The position numbers and the translations under genes were made by a program. Of a DNA stretch of 64,000 nt, positions 18,848-27,656 are shown piece by piece. How positions within the stretch are numbered: position 1 is the first letter of the stretch; each line of letters begins with the position of its first letter. Where the stretch lies: NCBI RefSeq assembly GCF_000964425.1, contig NZ_BANF01000007.1, positions 36,540 to 100,539 on the forward strand, given 5' to 3'. The DNA is from Komagataeibacter intermedius TF2. GTDB taxonomy: Bacteria > Pseudomonadota > Alphaproteobacteria > Acetobacterales > Acetobacteraceae. The notes below the pieces were generated by a model, which saw nothing but the letters and a program-made list of their open reading frames with translations, did no database searches and was not told the origin of the DNA.

Positions 18848-19806
18848 GTTCCACTCACCCGCGCAAGCGCCGTCAGGACCGCCTGCAGTTTATCCAGATT
18901 GAATTGTTCGGTTTCCGCGCGCAGCCGTACCATGTCCTGCCACAGCAGGGCCAGTCGGGCCGGATGCGGATCCCCCTCGCGCCCCCGCTCCGCGCCGAGG
19001 GCCAGATTACGCGTCCTGTCTGATATGGCATCACACAGCAGATCGAAAAAGACGCAAAAGCCATTTTCGCGCCGGACCACCTGTTCGGCAATGTCATATC
19101 CGGCCGCGTCCCCCACCGTGCCATCCATCACGGCAGTCACGATATTGGCCAGGTCCGCCGCATTCCCCGCCAGCAGGCCAGCCGCCCGCCCCGGCGCGCC
19201 ATGGGCCAGCGACAGGATGCGCGCGGCCTGTTCCGCCGGGGGGGGGGATGGCATGTCCATCAGCACCGCGCGCATGGCCGCGTCATCCAGCGGGGACAGC
19301 GCCAGCACCCGGCAGCGGCTGCGGATGGTGGGCAGCAGCCGGCCGGGCACCGATGTGGTCAGGATCAGGATCGCGCGTTCGGGCGGTTCCTCAAGGATCT
19401 TGAGAATGGCGTTGGCCGCCGTGCGGTTCATGTATTCCGCGCCATCAACAATCACGACGCGCCAGCCCCCTTCCGCCGCCGTGCGGCGCAGGAAGGCAGA
19501 TATGGGGCGGATGTCATCACCCACGATCTCGCGGCGCAGGCGATGGCGCTTTTCATCCATGCCACGCGCAACCACCAGCAGGTCGGCATGGGTGCCCGCC
19601 GTAATACGCCGGCCCACGGGGCTGTCATGGTCCTGCGCGCCCAGCAGGGTACGCGCCATCATGAAGGCCATGGTGGCCTTGCCGATCCCCTCCGGCCCGG
19701 TCAGCAGCCAGGCATGGTGAAGCCTGCCGCTGCGGATGACCGACAGGAATTCCCGCCATGCCGCGTCATGCCCCAGCAGCCGGCGGCAGGCGCGTGGGTC
19801 AGGCAT
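18844..19806 (-). CDS. holB: DNA polymerase III subunit delta'
   Basis: Clamp-loader subunit. 320 aa with AAA+ features: a P-loop (GPEGIGKA, about residue 37), a Walker-B-like segment (VVIVDGAEYM, a degenerate acidic motif as expected for delta') and a sensor region (LTTSVPGRLLPTIRSRC). The C-terminal half is helical. It starts inside the last codons of tmk (8-base overlap), a common alphaproteobacterial tmk-holB-metG order. Confidence 0.93.
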   Translation of the reverse strand: MPDPRACRRLLGHDAAWREFLSVIRSGRLHHAWLLTGPEGIGKATMAFMMARTLLGAQDHDSPVGRRITAGTHADLLVVARGMDEKRHRLRREIVGDDIRPISAFLRRTAAEGGWRVVIVDGAEYMNRTAANAILKILEEPPERAILILTTSVPGRLLPTIRSRCRVLALSPLDDAAMRAVLMDMPSPPPAEQAARILSLAHGAPGRAAGLLAGNAADLANIVTAVMDGTVGDAAGYDIAEQVVRRENGFCVFFDLLCDAISDRTRNLALGAERGREGDPHPARLALLWQDMVRLRAETEQFNLDKLQAVLTALARVSGT

Positions 19807-20443
19807 TGGCGACCCGGTTCAGGTACGGGGCCACAATGGCGCAGATGTCGTCGTGCACCGCCCCGGTTGCCGCACTGGCGTCAATCCGGCGGCACCGCGT
19901 GCCGTCCCGTCGGGCAATGGCGTCAAACCCCGCCGCCACGCGGGCGTGAAAGGCGGTGTCCAGTGCCTCATACCGGTCCGTGCGGCCATTGCCGCGCGCG
20001 GCCATGCGGGCTGCGGCAATGGCGGGCGGCACCTGCAGGACAAGGGTCAGGTCGGGCACGACCGGGATCAGCGCGCTCAGCCGGGCAATCATGTCCAGCA
20101 GCGCGGGCTCCCCCTGCCCCAGACCGCATCCCTGATAGGCTTCGGTGGAATCGGTGAATCGGTCGCACACCACGACCTTTCCCGCAGCAAGCGCCGGGGC
20201 GATGCAGCGGTCGACATGGTCCGCGCGGGCGGCGAAATGGGCCATGACCTCGGCCCGGGGCGACAGGTCGTGGCCGCCAAACAGCAGGAAGTCACGCAGC
20301 GCCTCGGCCCCCGGCGTGCCTCCCGGCTCCCGTGTCAGCTCCACATCCAGCCCCAGCGCGCACAGGTGATCGGCCAGCAGCCGGGCCTGCGTGGACTTGC
20401 CCGCCCCCTCGCCGCCTTCAAACGTAATGAACAGACCGGACAT
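19799..20443 (-). CDS. tmk: Thymidylate kinase
   Basis: Phosphorylates dTMP to dTDP. 214 aa. P-loop FEGGEGAGKST at residues 8-18, the DR-x motif as CDRFTDST, and a LID-like region later (AARGNGRTDRYE). Follows dacC by 3 bases and overlaps holB. It works in the same pathway as the nrd genes of this window (dNTP supply). Confidence 0.96.
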   Translation of the reverse strand: MSGLFITFEGGEGAGKSTQARLLADHLCALGLDVELTREPGGTPGAEALRDFLLFGGHDLSPRAEVMAHFAARADHVDRCIAPALAAGKVVVCDRFTDSTEAYQGCGLGQGEPALLDMIARLSALIPVVPDLTLVLQVPPAIAAARMAARGNGRTDRYEALDTAFHARVAAGFDAIARRDGTRCRRIDASAATGAVHDDICAIVAPYLNRVANA

Positions 20444-20446
20444 GGC

Positions 20447-21658
20447 CTATCCGTGACCCAGCTTGCGGCCCAGTACCGCCGTCGCACGGCCCATAAGCCC
20501 CAGCTTGGGCACCGCCGCCCCCGCGACCAGCGGAATCCGGATTTCCGCAAGGCCCGTATTGGCAATGACCAGTTCACCAAGCTGCTGTCCCGCCGTGACG
20601 GGGGCCGGCACCGGGCTGCGGTAATCCATGCTCACATGCACCCGGTTCTGCCAGCCATGGGGCAGCGTAAGGGTCACGTCACGGGTGGCGACCACCGGCA
20701 CGGTCGGGGACTGTCCCAGCCAGACCGGGATGTTATCCACCACCGCGCCGTTATGGATCAGGGTCGCGTTTTCAAAATTGACGAATGACCATTCAAACAG
20801 CCGCTCCCCTTCATTGGCGCGGGCATTGCTGCTGGGCAGGCCATTGATGGCCATGACTACGCGGTTGCCGCCCCGTTCGGCACTGGCGCACAGGCCGAAG
20901 CCACCGGCATCGGTATGGCCGGTCTTCAGCCCGTCGGCGACCCCCCTGACCACCAGCGCGTTGCGGTTTTCCTGAGATATCTTGTTGAAGGTGAAGCTTT
21001 TTTCCGAGAAGAAATGATAATACTCGGGGAAGTCGTGGATCAGGTGCATGGCAATGGTCGCCACATCCCGCGCCGACATGTAATGCCCGTCCATCGGCCA
21101 GCCCGTGGCGTTCAGGAAATGGCTGTTGGTCATGCCCAGCTGCGCGGCCTGCGCGTTCATCATGCCGACAAACTGGTCTTCCGATCCGGCAATGCCTTCG
21201 GCCAGCACGATACAGGCATCGTTGCCCGACTGGATCACCATGCCCTGTATCAGGTCGGACACCGCAACCGACCCGCGCAGCGGCACGAACATCTTCGACC
21301 CCTGCATGCGCCATGCCTTTTCACTGACCGGCAGCATCTGCTCCAGCGTCAGCCTGCCCGCGCGCAGCATGCTGAACACGACATAGGCCGTCATCATCTT
21401 GGTCAGCGAGGATGGCGGCATGCGTTCATCCGCCGCCTTTTCCAGTATGACCGCGCCCGTGGTGTAATCGACAATGCACGCCCACCGCGCAATGGTGTCG
21501 ATCGGCCCGATCAGGCTGTTGGCCGGCGAGGACGGGATAACGGGCGCCGGTGCGGCGGCCGCGGCGGCTGCAGGATGGCGGCGGCGGCCGGCGGCCCATG
21601 CCGGGGTGGATACAAGAAGGCTGGTGGCGCCAGCCAGAAGGAAACGTCGGGTGTGCAT
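20447..21658 (-). CDS. D-alanyl-D-alanine carboxypeptidase (penicillin-binding protein, DacC-like)
   Basis: 403 aa from ATG 21658 (MHTRRFLLAG), which gives a signal peptide ending near AWA-A at residues 20-23 followed by an Ala/Pro-rich linker; the frame is open further upstream but overlaps mltB. Catalytic motifs of class C low-molecular-weight PBPs: SLTK (S84, K87), SGN (144-146) and KTG (245-247). A C-terminal PBP5-type beta domain (about 300-390) follows. It trims the terminal D-Ala from peptidoglycan stems in the periplasm. Between mltB and tmk. Confidence 0.94.
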   Translation of the reverse strand: MHTRRFLLAGATSLLVSTPAWAAGRRRHPAAAAAAAPAPVIPSSPANSLIGPIDTIARWACIVDYTTGAVILEKAADERMPPSSLTKMMTAYVVFSMLRAGRLTLEQMLPVSEKAWRMQGSKMFVPLRGSVAVSDLIQGMVIQSGNDACIVLAEGIAGSEDQFVGMMNAQAAQLGMTNSHFLNATGWPMDGHYMSARDVATIAMHLIHDFPEYYHFFSEKSFTFNKISQENRNALVVRGVADGLKTGHTDAGGFGLCASAERGGNRVVMAINGLPSSNARANEGERLFEWSFVNFENATLIHNGAVVDNIPVWLGQSPTVPVVATRDVTLTLPHGWQNRVHVSMDYRSPVPAPVTAGQQLGELVIANTGLAEIRIPLVAGAAVPKLGLMGRATAVLGRKLGHG

Positions 21659-21720
21659 TGTATCCTTGGTCCGGTAGATACCGGCCGGGCGCGTGGCCAC
21701 GGCCGGGGTGACAGGGTCCG

Positions 21721-22746
21721 TCACGCGATTTCGTTCCCCAGCAGGCCGACGGCCAGCGCATAGAAATCGGATGGATTGTATCGACGGATCGCGGCGAAAT
21801 TGCGATAGACCATGAACGCCTCGCCCCCCGGCCCGTCGGGCCGCAGCACGGCGCCGGTATCGGCGGGGCGGTCGAAGGGCGCGCCCCCCATCTGGCGCAC
21901 GCCCATGGCCATCCATTCCGCCAGCGTGCGCGTCTGGGTACGGCCCAGCATGGACTGCGCCACGGTATCGGGCACGATTACCTGCTGGCCCCAGCTTTCG
22001 CCCCCCACCCAGCCTGATCCGGCAAGGTAGTTGGTGATGGAACCGAATATGTCCGGCACGGAATGCCAGATGTCGCGCCGTCCGTCGCCATCGATGTCGA
22101 CGGCGTATTTCAGGTAGGCCGACGGCATGAACTGCGGCTGTCCCATCGCCCCGGCATAGCTGCCGGTCATGAGATCGGGGGCAATGTCGCCTGCATTGAG
22201 GATCGACAGCGCATGAAACAGTTCGTCATGGAAGAATTTCGCGCGCCGCCCCTCAAACGCCAGGGTGCACAGCGCGTCCACCACCGCGAATTTGCCGGTC
22301 AGCGCGCCATAGGCCGATTCCAGCCCCCATATGCCCATCACCGCGCCGGGGGCCACGTCGTACCGGGTCAGTACCTGCTGTTCCAGAATCGCGCGCTGCT
22401 GCGCGAAGGCGGCGCGGCCATCCGCAATCTTGCGCTGCGTCACCACGCGGTCACGGTACTGCGCCCATGTCAGGTGGAATTCCGGCTGGGTGCGGTCGCG
22501 CTGTATGACCTGCGGGTTGGGCGCGGACAGGTCCAGCGCCCGTGTCACCGCATCCGCCGTCAGCCCCTGGCGAATCGCATCGCGCCGCACGGTGGCGAGG
22601 AACGTGGCGTAATCGCCCGTTCCGCCGCCCGTGGCGGGCGTGGCCGGCGCATGGTGGTGCGCCGCGCGCGCGGGCAGCAGCCATGAGGCACCAGCCCCGG
22701 CAATCGAGGCGGCGGCGGCATGAAGAAGGCGGCGACGTACAAGCAT
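21721..22746 (-). CDS. mltB: Lytic murein transglycosylase, MltB type
   Basis: 341 aa from ATG 22746, with an Arg-rich N-terminus and signal peptide ending near ARA-A (residue 28). Catalytic Glu143 sits in GIWGLESAYG; the family segments MGQPQFMPSAYL and DIDGDGRRDIW follow. It cleaves glycan strands leaving 1,6-anhydro ends. There is no lipobox at this start, so it is probably soluble in the periplasm. First gene of a seven-gene minus operon, mixing wall hydrolysis (mltB, dacC) with replication and translation genes. Confidence 0.93.
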   Translation of the reverse strand: MLVRRRLLHAAAASIAGAGASWLLPARAAHHHAPATPATGGGTGDYATFLATVRRDAIRQGLTADAVTRALDLSAPNPQVIQRDRTQPEFHLTWAQYRDRVVTQRKIADGRAAFAQQRAILEQQVLTRYDVAPGAVMGIWGLESAYGALTGKFAVVDALCTLAFEGRRAKFFHDELFHALSILNAGDIAPDLMTGSYAGAMGQPQFMPSAYLKYAVDIDGDGRRDIWHSVPDIFGSITNYLAGSGWVGGESWGQQVIVPDTVAQSMLGRTQTRTLAEWMAMGVRQMGGAPFDRPADTGAVLRPDGPGGEAFMVYRNFAAIRRYNPSDFYALAVGLLGNEIA

Positions 22747-23013
22747 ACCGATGCTGTGCCACGGCCTTGCGCCCGTTTCAATGTCTGACTTGCATCCGGG
22801 CGCGGCGGCCATGGCCATGATACACCCTGCGATACAATTTCACATTTGTGACGACAGGCGAAGCATGTCACAAGAACGCCCACCGCTATTTCCCGTTGGT
22901 CGGTTCATGGCCAATGTTTCCCCTGCCCGCATGCCGGGCCGACTGAAGGGCTTGTGCTTGCGTAGTTACGGTTTTCCTTTCCCGCATGATCGGGACGCGC
23001 TGGAACTGTCCGC

Positions 23014-23589
23014 ATGCCAACGCTGACCGCCTACATCATGGCGGCCGGGGCGTCGCCCGTCATGCAGGCGCTGGCCATCATCATCGGCACGTTCATACTG
23101 GAAGACGCCGCAACCATCATGACCGCCATGCAGGTGCGCACCGGGCATGTGGATGTCATGGTCGCCCTTGTGGCGCTGTATATCGGCATCGTGGTGGGGG
23201 ACATGGGGCTGTACGGCATGGGCAGGCTGGCGGCGCTGTGGCCCCCTGCCCGGCGGTGGATCACCCTGCCCGGTGGCGCGCAGGAAGGCCAGTGGTTCGA
23301 CCGCAACGTATTCCGTATCGTGTTCATCAGCCGCTTCGTGCCCGGCGCACGCTTGCCGCTTTACACCGCGTGTGGTTTCTTCCGCGCGCGGTTCGGACTG
23401 TTCTGTATCGCGGCGGTACTGGCGACCCTGATATGGACCTCCATGCTGTTCCTTGTCTCGCTGCAGGTGGGGCAGTTCCTGATCGACCATCTGGGAACAT
23501 GGAAATGGGCGGGCATGGCCGGTTTCGTCCTGACCATTTTCCTGATCAGCCGCATGATCGCACGTTTGCAAAGTAATGAGACCCGATGA
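23014..23589 (+). CDS. DedA-family (VTT domain) membrane protein
   Basis: 191 aa with about five hydrophobic segments. The VTT/SNARE-associated signature is visible as a re-entrant region with ISRFVPGARLPLYTACG (residues about 108-124), containing the conserved Arg and Gly-Pro-x-R pattern, and an acidic residue early (ILEDAA). DedA relatives flip or recycle lipids such as undecaprenyl phosphate or phosphatidylethanolamine; which lipid here is unknown. Its stop overlaps the ATP-grasp start by 4 bases, so the two are translated together. Confidence 0.85.
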   Translation: MPTLTAYIMAAGASPVMQALAIIIGTFILEDAATIMTAMQVRTGHVDVMVALVALYIGIVVGDMGLYGMGRLAALWPPARRWITLPGGAQEGQWFDRNVFRIVFISRFVPGARLPLYTACGFFRARFGLFCIAAVLATLIWTSMLFLVSLQVGQFLIDHLGTWKWAGMAGFVLTIFLISRMIARLQSNETR

Positions 23590-24680
23590 CCGACGTAACC
23601 ACAGCCATTGACAGCAGGCCAGCCAGACAGGCCGGGGGGCCGACGGTTTCCTCGTTCGAATTCTGGCCGGGGTGGATCTTCTACACCCCCATCGTGCTGT
23701 ACTGGATCATACTGGGGCTGTGGCACCGTGATTTCAGCCTGCCCACCGCCGCCAACCCGCGTATCGAGACCGGCGGCCTGTGCGGGGAAAGCAAGAGCTC
23801 GATCCTGGACATGGCGGGGGACGAGGCCCGCAGATGGATCGCCCCCTATGCCGTGCTGACCACGGGGCATGACGACCTGCCGCGCGCGCTGGCCGCGATG
23901 AAGGGGGCGGGGCTGTCCTTTCCTGTCGTGCTCAAGCCCGATATCGGGTGCAATGGCACCGGCGTGCGGATCATGCGCGACAAGGACAGCCTGCGCGCGG
24001 GCCTGGCCGCATTCGGGCGCGACGTGCCGGTCATGCTGCAGCACCTGATCCCGTACGGGCATGAGGTCGGGCTGTTCTACATCCGTCACCCCGATGAGGC
24101 GGAGGGCCGCATCACTTCCCTGACCTACAAGGAAGTGCCGTGCCTGACGGGGGATGGCACCTCCACGGTGGAGGAACTGATCCACGCCGATGCCCGCACC
24201 CGCCTTGTCCCCCACATCTACCTGCCCCGGCTGAAGGCGCGGCTGCATGAAGTGCCGCCAGCGGGCCAGTCGCTGCCGCTGGTTTTCGCGGGCAATCACT
24301 GCAAGGGCTCGATCTTCCATGACCGCGCGGTAGACATCACCCCCGAACTGAGCGCGCGGGTGAACGCGATCATGCGCGATATTCCCGATTTCCATTTCGG
24401 CCGGATCGACGCCAAGGCCCGCAGCCTGGCCAGCCTGCGCAAGGGCGAGGACTTCCAGATCATCGAAATCAACGGCGTCGGTTCCGAAGCCACCCATATC
24501 TGGGACGCGCGCACCACCCTGCGCGATGCCTACGCCACGCAGTTCATGCATTACCGCGAAACCTTCCGCATCGGCGCGAAAAAGCGGCGCGAGGGATGGA
24601 AAAGCAGCGGGGCCATGGCCATGCTGCGCGCGTGGCTGCGCCAGCGCAGGCTTATGGCGTCCTACCCGCTGAATGACTGA
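23586..24680 (+). CDS. Membrane-associated ATP-grasp enzyme of unknown substrate
   Basis: 364 aa. Residues about 20-50 hold an aromatic-rich hydrophobic segment (FWPGWIFYTPIVLYWIILGL), likely a membrane anchor, then GGLCGESKSSIL. The ATP-grasp core shows VVLKPDIGCNGTGVRI (nucleotide-binding Lys and Gly-rich loop, residues about 116-131), KEVPCLTGDGTSTVEELI and a C-terminal metal-binding DFQIIEINGVGSE. The fold resembles D-Ala-D-Ala ligase, but the membrane segment and sequence differ, so I do not assign that reaction. Coupled to the DedA gene; neighbours are wall and lipid genes. Confidence 0.8.
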   Translation: MTDVTTAIDSRPARQAGGPTVSSFEFWPGWIFYTPIVLYWIILGLWHRDFSLPTAANPRIETGGLCGESKSSILDMAGDEARRWIAPYAVLTTGHDDLPRALAAMKGAGLSFPVVLKPDIGCNGTGVRIMRDKDSLRAGLAAFGRDVPVMLQHLIPYGHEVGLFYIRHPDEAEGRITSLTYKEVPCLTGDGTSTVEELIHADARTRLVPHIYLPRLKARLHEVPPAGQSLPLVFAGNHCKGSIFHDRAVDITPELSARVNAIMRDIPDFHFGRIDAKARSLASLRKGEDFQIIEINGVGSEATHIWDARTTLRDAYATQFMHYRETFRIGAKKRREGWKSSGAMAMLRAWLRQRRLMASYPLND

Positions 24681-24701
24681 ACGGGCCGGATACGCCCGCC
24701 A

Positions 24702-25160
24702 TCAGTTGGCGGGCAGGCCGCCATTTCCGAAGATGTAATTGCTGACCTGCTGTTCCAGGCTGAGCGGCTCACGCGTATTTGTAATGACCGCGCCGGGCTT
24801 CAGCCGGTCCGCTGACTGCCCCGGCTGCACCAGCAGGGCAGTATCCGCCGTCAGCGTCGGGCTACCTATTGAAAGGGTTGTATCTTCCGGCAGCGGCAAT
24901 GTACGGTCCACCGTGAAACCCACATTGGCCATGTAGGTTGTCGGGTCCAGTGTGATGGAGGTCACGCGCCCCACGGCCACGCCATCCATGTCCACATCGG
25001 CCCCGACCGCCAGCCCGTTTGCGGAAATGAAGCGCGCGATGACAGGGTAACGGTCCTGTGATCCACCGCTTTGCGATGCCCGGGCGTAGATACAGAACCC
25101 TCCCGCAACCAGAAGGACAAGCCCGCTGGATATGATCGCGCCACTTCTCTGCCTTGCCAT
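24702..25160 (-). CDS. MlaD-like MCE-domain protein
   Basis: 152 aa from ATG 25160 (MARQRSGAI), with an N-terminal transmembrane helix (about 8-25) and one MCE domain (about 38-115: FISANGLAVGADVDMDGVAVGRV, then SIGSPTLTADTALLVQPG). In the Mla system MlaD forms a hexamer in the inner membrane that carries phospholipid between membranes. No mlaE, mlaF, mlaB or mlaC is adjacent, so it is an orphan locus. Ends 21 bases from the convergent ATP-grasp gene. Confidence 0.85.
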   Translation of the reverse strand: MARQRSGAIISSGLVLLVAGGFCIYARASQSGGSQDRYPVIARFISANGLAVGADVDMDGVAVGRVTSITLDPTTYMANVGFTVDRTLPLPEDTTLSIGSPTLTADTALLVQPGQSADRLKPGAVITNTREPLSLEQQVSNYIFGNGGLPAN

Positions 25161-25283
25161 GATGGCTCCCCGCCCGATACGGCCACGCGCCATCCCGAAA
25201 TCCGCCGCAATGCCGGGCAATGTGGGACCGGCGCTACGCCTTGCCTTCTCTTTTCATCCTACTGCGTCATGGACGGGGGGACA

Positions 25284-26126
25284 ATGACACTCATCCAAGC
25301 TATTATCATTGCAATCATTCAGGGTTCCACAGAACAGTTTCCCATAAGCAGCCTGGGGCACGCGGCAATCGTGCCCGCCATCCTGCACTGGCCGGTCGAC
25401 CTGCATGGGGAAATGTTCCTGCCCCTGCTGGTCATGCTGCACCTGGGCACATGCATTGCACTTCTGGTTTTCTTCTGGCGCGACTGGGTGGCGCTGTTCA
25501 CCGGGGCTGCCGGACGCCATGGCGTCACCATACAGATGGACAGCATCCGTATCCTTGCGCTGCTGATCGTGGCCACCATTCCCGCCGTGCTGATTGGTGG
25601 ACTGTTTGAACACGCCATCCGCAGCCTGTTCGGCACGGCGCGGTACGCGGCGGTATTCCTGACGCTGAACGGTGTCATGCTGCTGCTGGTGGACCGGATG
25701 CGCGCGGGCCTGCTGCCCGACAGCAACCGCTCCCTTGCCTCGCTGGGGTTTGGGGAAGCGCTGGTGATCGGACTGTTCCAGTGCCTGGCGTTCTTCCCCG
25801 GCCTGTCACGTTCGGGGGCATGTATCGTGGGGGGACTGCTGCGCGGGCTGTCGCATGAAAATTCGGCGCGGTTCGCCTTCCTCATGGCGCAGCCGGTCAT
25901 TCTGGCCGCCACAGTGCTGGAGGCGCTGAAGCTGCGCCATGCGCCCCCCCAGCCCGAACAGATGCACATGGCCATCATCGCCTCCATTGTGGCGGCGGTC
26001 GTGGCGCTGGTGTGCACCGGCATCCTCATGCGGTATTTCCGCGACCATGAGGACTGGGCCCTGCGTCCGTTCGGCTGGTACTGCATCGTGGCCGGTGTGG
26101 CCGCGTTTGCCTACCTGTCCTTCTGA
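25284..26126 (+). CDS. uppP: Undecaprenyl-diphosphatase
   Basis: Recycles the lipid carrier for wall synthesis and gives bacitracin tolerance. ATG 25284 follows GGGGGGACA and gives 280 aa, usual for UppP/BacA. Motif 1 is EQFPISSLGH at 17-26 (canonical form has E-F-L-P-x-S-S-T-G-H, so Q and L substitutions are noted) and motif 2 is PGLSRSG at 172-178. Polytopic. Divergent from mlaD. Confidence 0.95.
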   Translation: MTLIQAIIIAIIQGSTEQFPISSLGHAAIVPAILHWPVDLHGEMFLPLLVMLHLGTCIALLVFFWRDWVALFTGAAGRHGVTIQMDSIRILALLIVATIPAVLIGGLFEHAIRSLFGTARYAAVFLTLNGVMLLLVDRMRAGLLPDSNRSLASLGFGEALVIGLFQCLAFFPGLSRSGACIVGGLLRGLSHENSARFAFLMAQPVILAATVLEALKLRHAPPQPEQMHMAIIASIVAAVVALVCTGILMRYFRDHEDWALRPFGWYCIVAGVAAFAYLSF

Positions 26127-26143
26127 CAGGCAGCGTCAGGACA

Positions 26144-26224
26144 GGTTTCCGGGTGCCGCCTTTTTCCAAAAAAGGCGGCTTTCCCTGAAGCCTCCTGAAC
26201 GGGCATCACCAAAAACGTCTTCAT
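26144..26224 (-). repeat. Intergenic two-hairpin repeat, copy 3
   Basis: Stem GCCGCC (26155-26160) / GGCGGC (26174-26179) around TTTTTCCAAAAAA, then CCTGAAGCC...GGGCATCACCAAAAAC as a degenerate second hairpin. Reverse orientation relative to copy 1. It lies 18 bases after the uppP stop, between convergent uppP and mscS-like genes. Confidence 0.85.
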
Positions 26225-26263
26225 TACTGTTTACTGTCCTGATGGTTCATGGGCCGGGCGCGG

Positions 26264-27493
26264 TCAGCCGTGACCCTGCCCGCCATCGGTCGATCCCATG
26301 CCGCCCCCGCCCGCGCCATTACGCGGCCCCGGATAGGCACCGGGCGGCGGACGCCGGATGGGCGGCGACAGCATGCCCGGATCCCCCATTACATCCAGCC
26401 CCGAGACCGAGGCCACGTGCGATACGCGCTCACGCGGCAGGGCTTCGGGGCATTCATCGCGCAGGAAGGCCAGTATCTGCTCACGGATCTCGCACCGCAG
26501 GTCCCAGCTCTGCATGGCCGAGCGTGCGCTGGCGATCACGCGGATTGTCATGACCTGGGCATTGCAGTCCGCCACCTGCACCGCGAATTCCTTGCCGTCC
26601 CATAACGGGGCGGAATGCACGATTTCGCGCAGGCGTTCGCGGATGCGGTCCATGGGCGCGTTGAAATCCACATACAGGAACACGACCCCGATCAGGGCGG
26701 CTGAATTATGCGTCCAGTTCTGGAATGTGTTTTCCAGGAAATAGGAAATCGGCACGATATGCCGCCGCCAGTCCCACACCCGCAGCACGACATAGGTGGA
26801 GGTGATTTCCTCCACCCATGCCCAGTCACCATTGATGATGATGAGGTCTTCCATGCGGATGGGCTGCGTCATGGCGATCTGCATGCCCGCGAACAGGTTG
26901 GTCAGCAGCGGACGGGCCGCAAGACCGACAACCAGCGATGCTGCACCGGCCGAGGCGAACAGGCTGAGGCCATACTGCCGCACCGGTTCAAACGTCATCA
27001 GCGCCGCGCCTATGGTCAGCAGCCCGATCAGCAGGTCCGTCGTGCGCCGCAGCACGCGCACCTGCGTCATGTGGGTGCGCAGCAGGATGTCGTCCTTGTC
27101 GTCCTTGCCATTGATCCGCTTGAGGTAGGCATCGGACAGGATACGGGTGGCGACCACCGCCGCGTATCCCAGCATCAGCACGAACAGCACCACCAGCGTA
27201 TGCGTGGTGGCCTGCATGATGTCATAGGGCAGGCCCGACACCGGCAGCGCCGTGCCGACAAACACGATCACCAGCATGATGCGCACGGGGCGCTGCATGG
27301 CCATGGTGAATGAGCGCACGAAGGCCCCGCGCTTCTGCCCCGGTATGCGCAGGATCAGCTTCGTGATGAACCGGCTGAACATCTCCGCCACCAGTCCCGC
27401 CACGCACAGCATGAGTATGGAGGACAGCAGTCCCGGCAGCCACCCGAAGAGGTGCCGGATCTTGGTCAGGAGTGCCAGGAATTCTGTTTTCAC
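26264..27493 (-). CDS. Mechanosensitive channel, MscS family
   Basis: 409 aa. Four or so transmembrane helices (about 15-45, 70-90, 95-120, 150-190), then the conserved pore helix and beta-domain block: VVGLAARPLLTNLFAGMQIA, QPIRMEDLIIIN and VVLRVWDWRRHIVPISYF, followed by a cytoplasmic alpha/beta region. It opens under membrane tension to release solutes. A Pro/Gly-rich tail ends the protein. Faces the tRNA gene on the other side. Confidence 0.92.
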   Translation of the reverse strand: MKTEFLALLTKIRHLFGWLPGLLSSILMLCVAGLVAEMFSRFITKLILRIPGQKRGAFVRSFTMAMQRPVRIMLVIVFVGTALPVSGLPYDIMQATTHTLVVLFVLMLGYAAVVATRILSDAYLKRINGKDDKDDILLRTHMTQVRVLRRTTDLLIGLLTIGAALMTFEPVRQYGLSLFASAGAASLVVGLAARPLLTNLFAGMQIAMTQPIRMEDLIIINGDWAWVEEITSTYVVLRVWDWRRHIVPISYFLENTFQNWTHNSAALIGVVFLYVDFNAPMDRIRERLREIVHSAPLWDGKEFAVQVADCNAQVMTIRVIASARSAMQSWDLRCEIREQILAFLRDECPEALPRERVSHVASVSGLDVMGDPGMLSPPIRRPPPGAYPGPRNGAGGGGMGSTDGGQGHG

Positions 27494-27621
27494 GAAGGAT
27501 GCGTAGCCTTTTCCGGTTGTTTGCAGGTGATGGGTGGATCGTCACTAGTACCCCCTGTTGGGGGGATGTGACAAATCGGGGCGGTTTTTGCGTCTTTTCA
27601 GTCCTGTTTTCAAAACACGGG

Positions 27622-27650
27622 TTGACTTGCCCCATCAGCGCGGGTATTTC
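27622..27650 (+). promoter_or_regulatory. Sigma-70-like promoter of the tRNA gene
   Basis: TTGACT (27622-27627), a 17-base spacer and TATTTC (27645-27650). The expected start site, about 27657, coincides with the first base of the inverted repeat that flanks the tRNA. The -35 is strong and the -10 weak. Confidence 0.5.
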
Positions 27651-27656
27651 GCACTC

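Noticed and set aside
17567..19720. 717-codon open frame on the plus strand opposite metG and holB
   Set aside because: It is antisense to two clear essential genes and has no recognisable domain. Long antisense frames are expected in GC-rich coding sequence.
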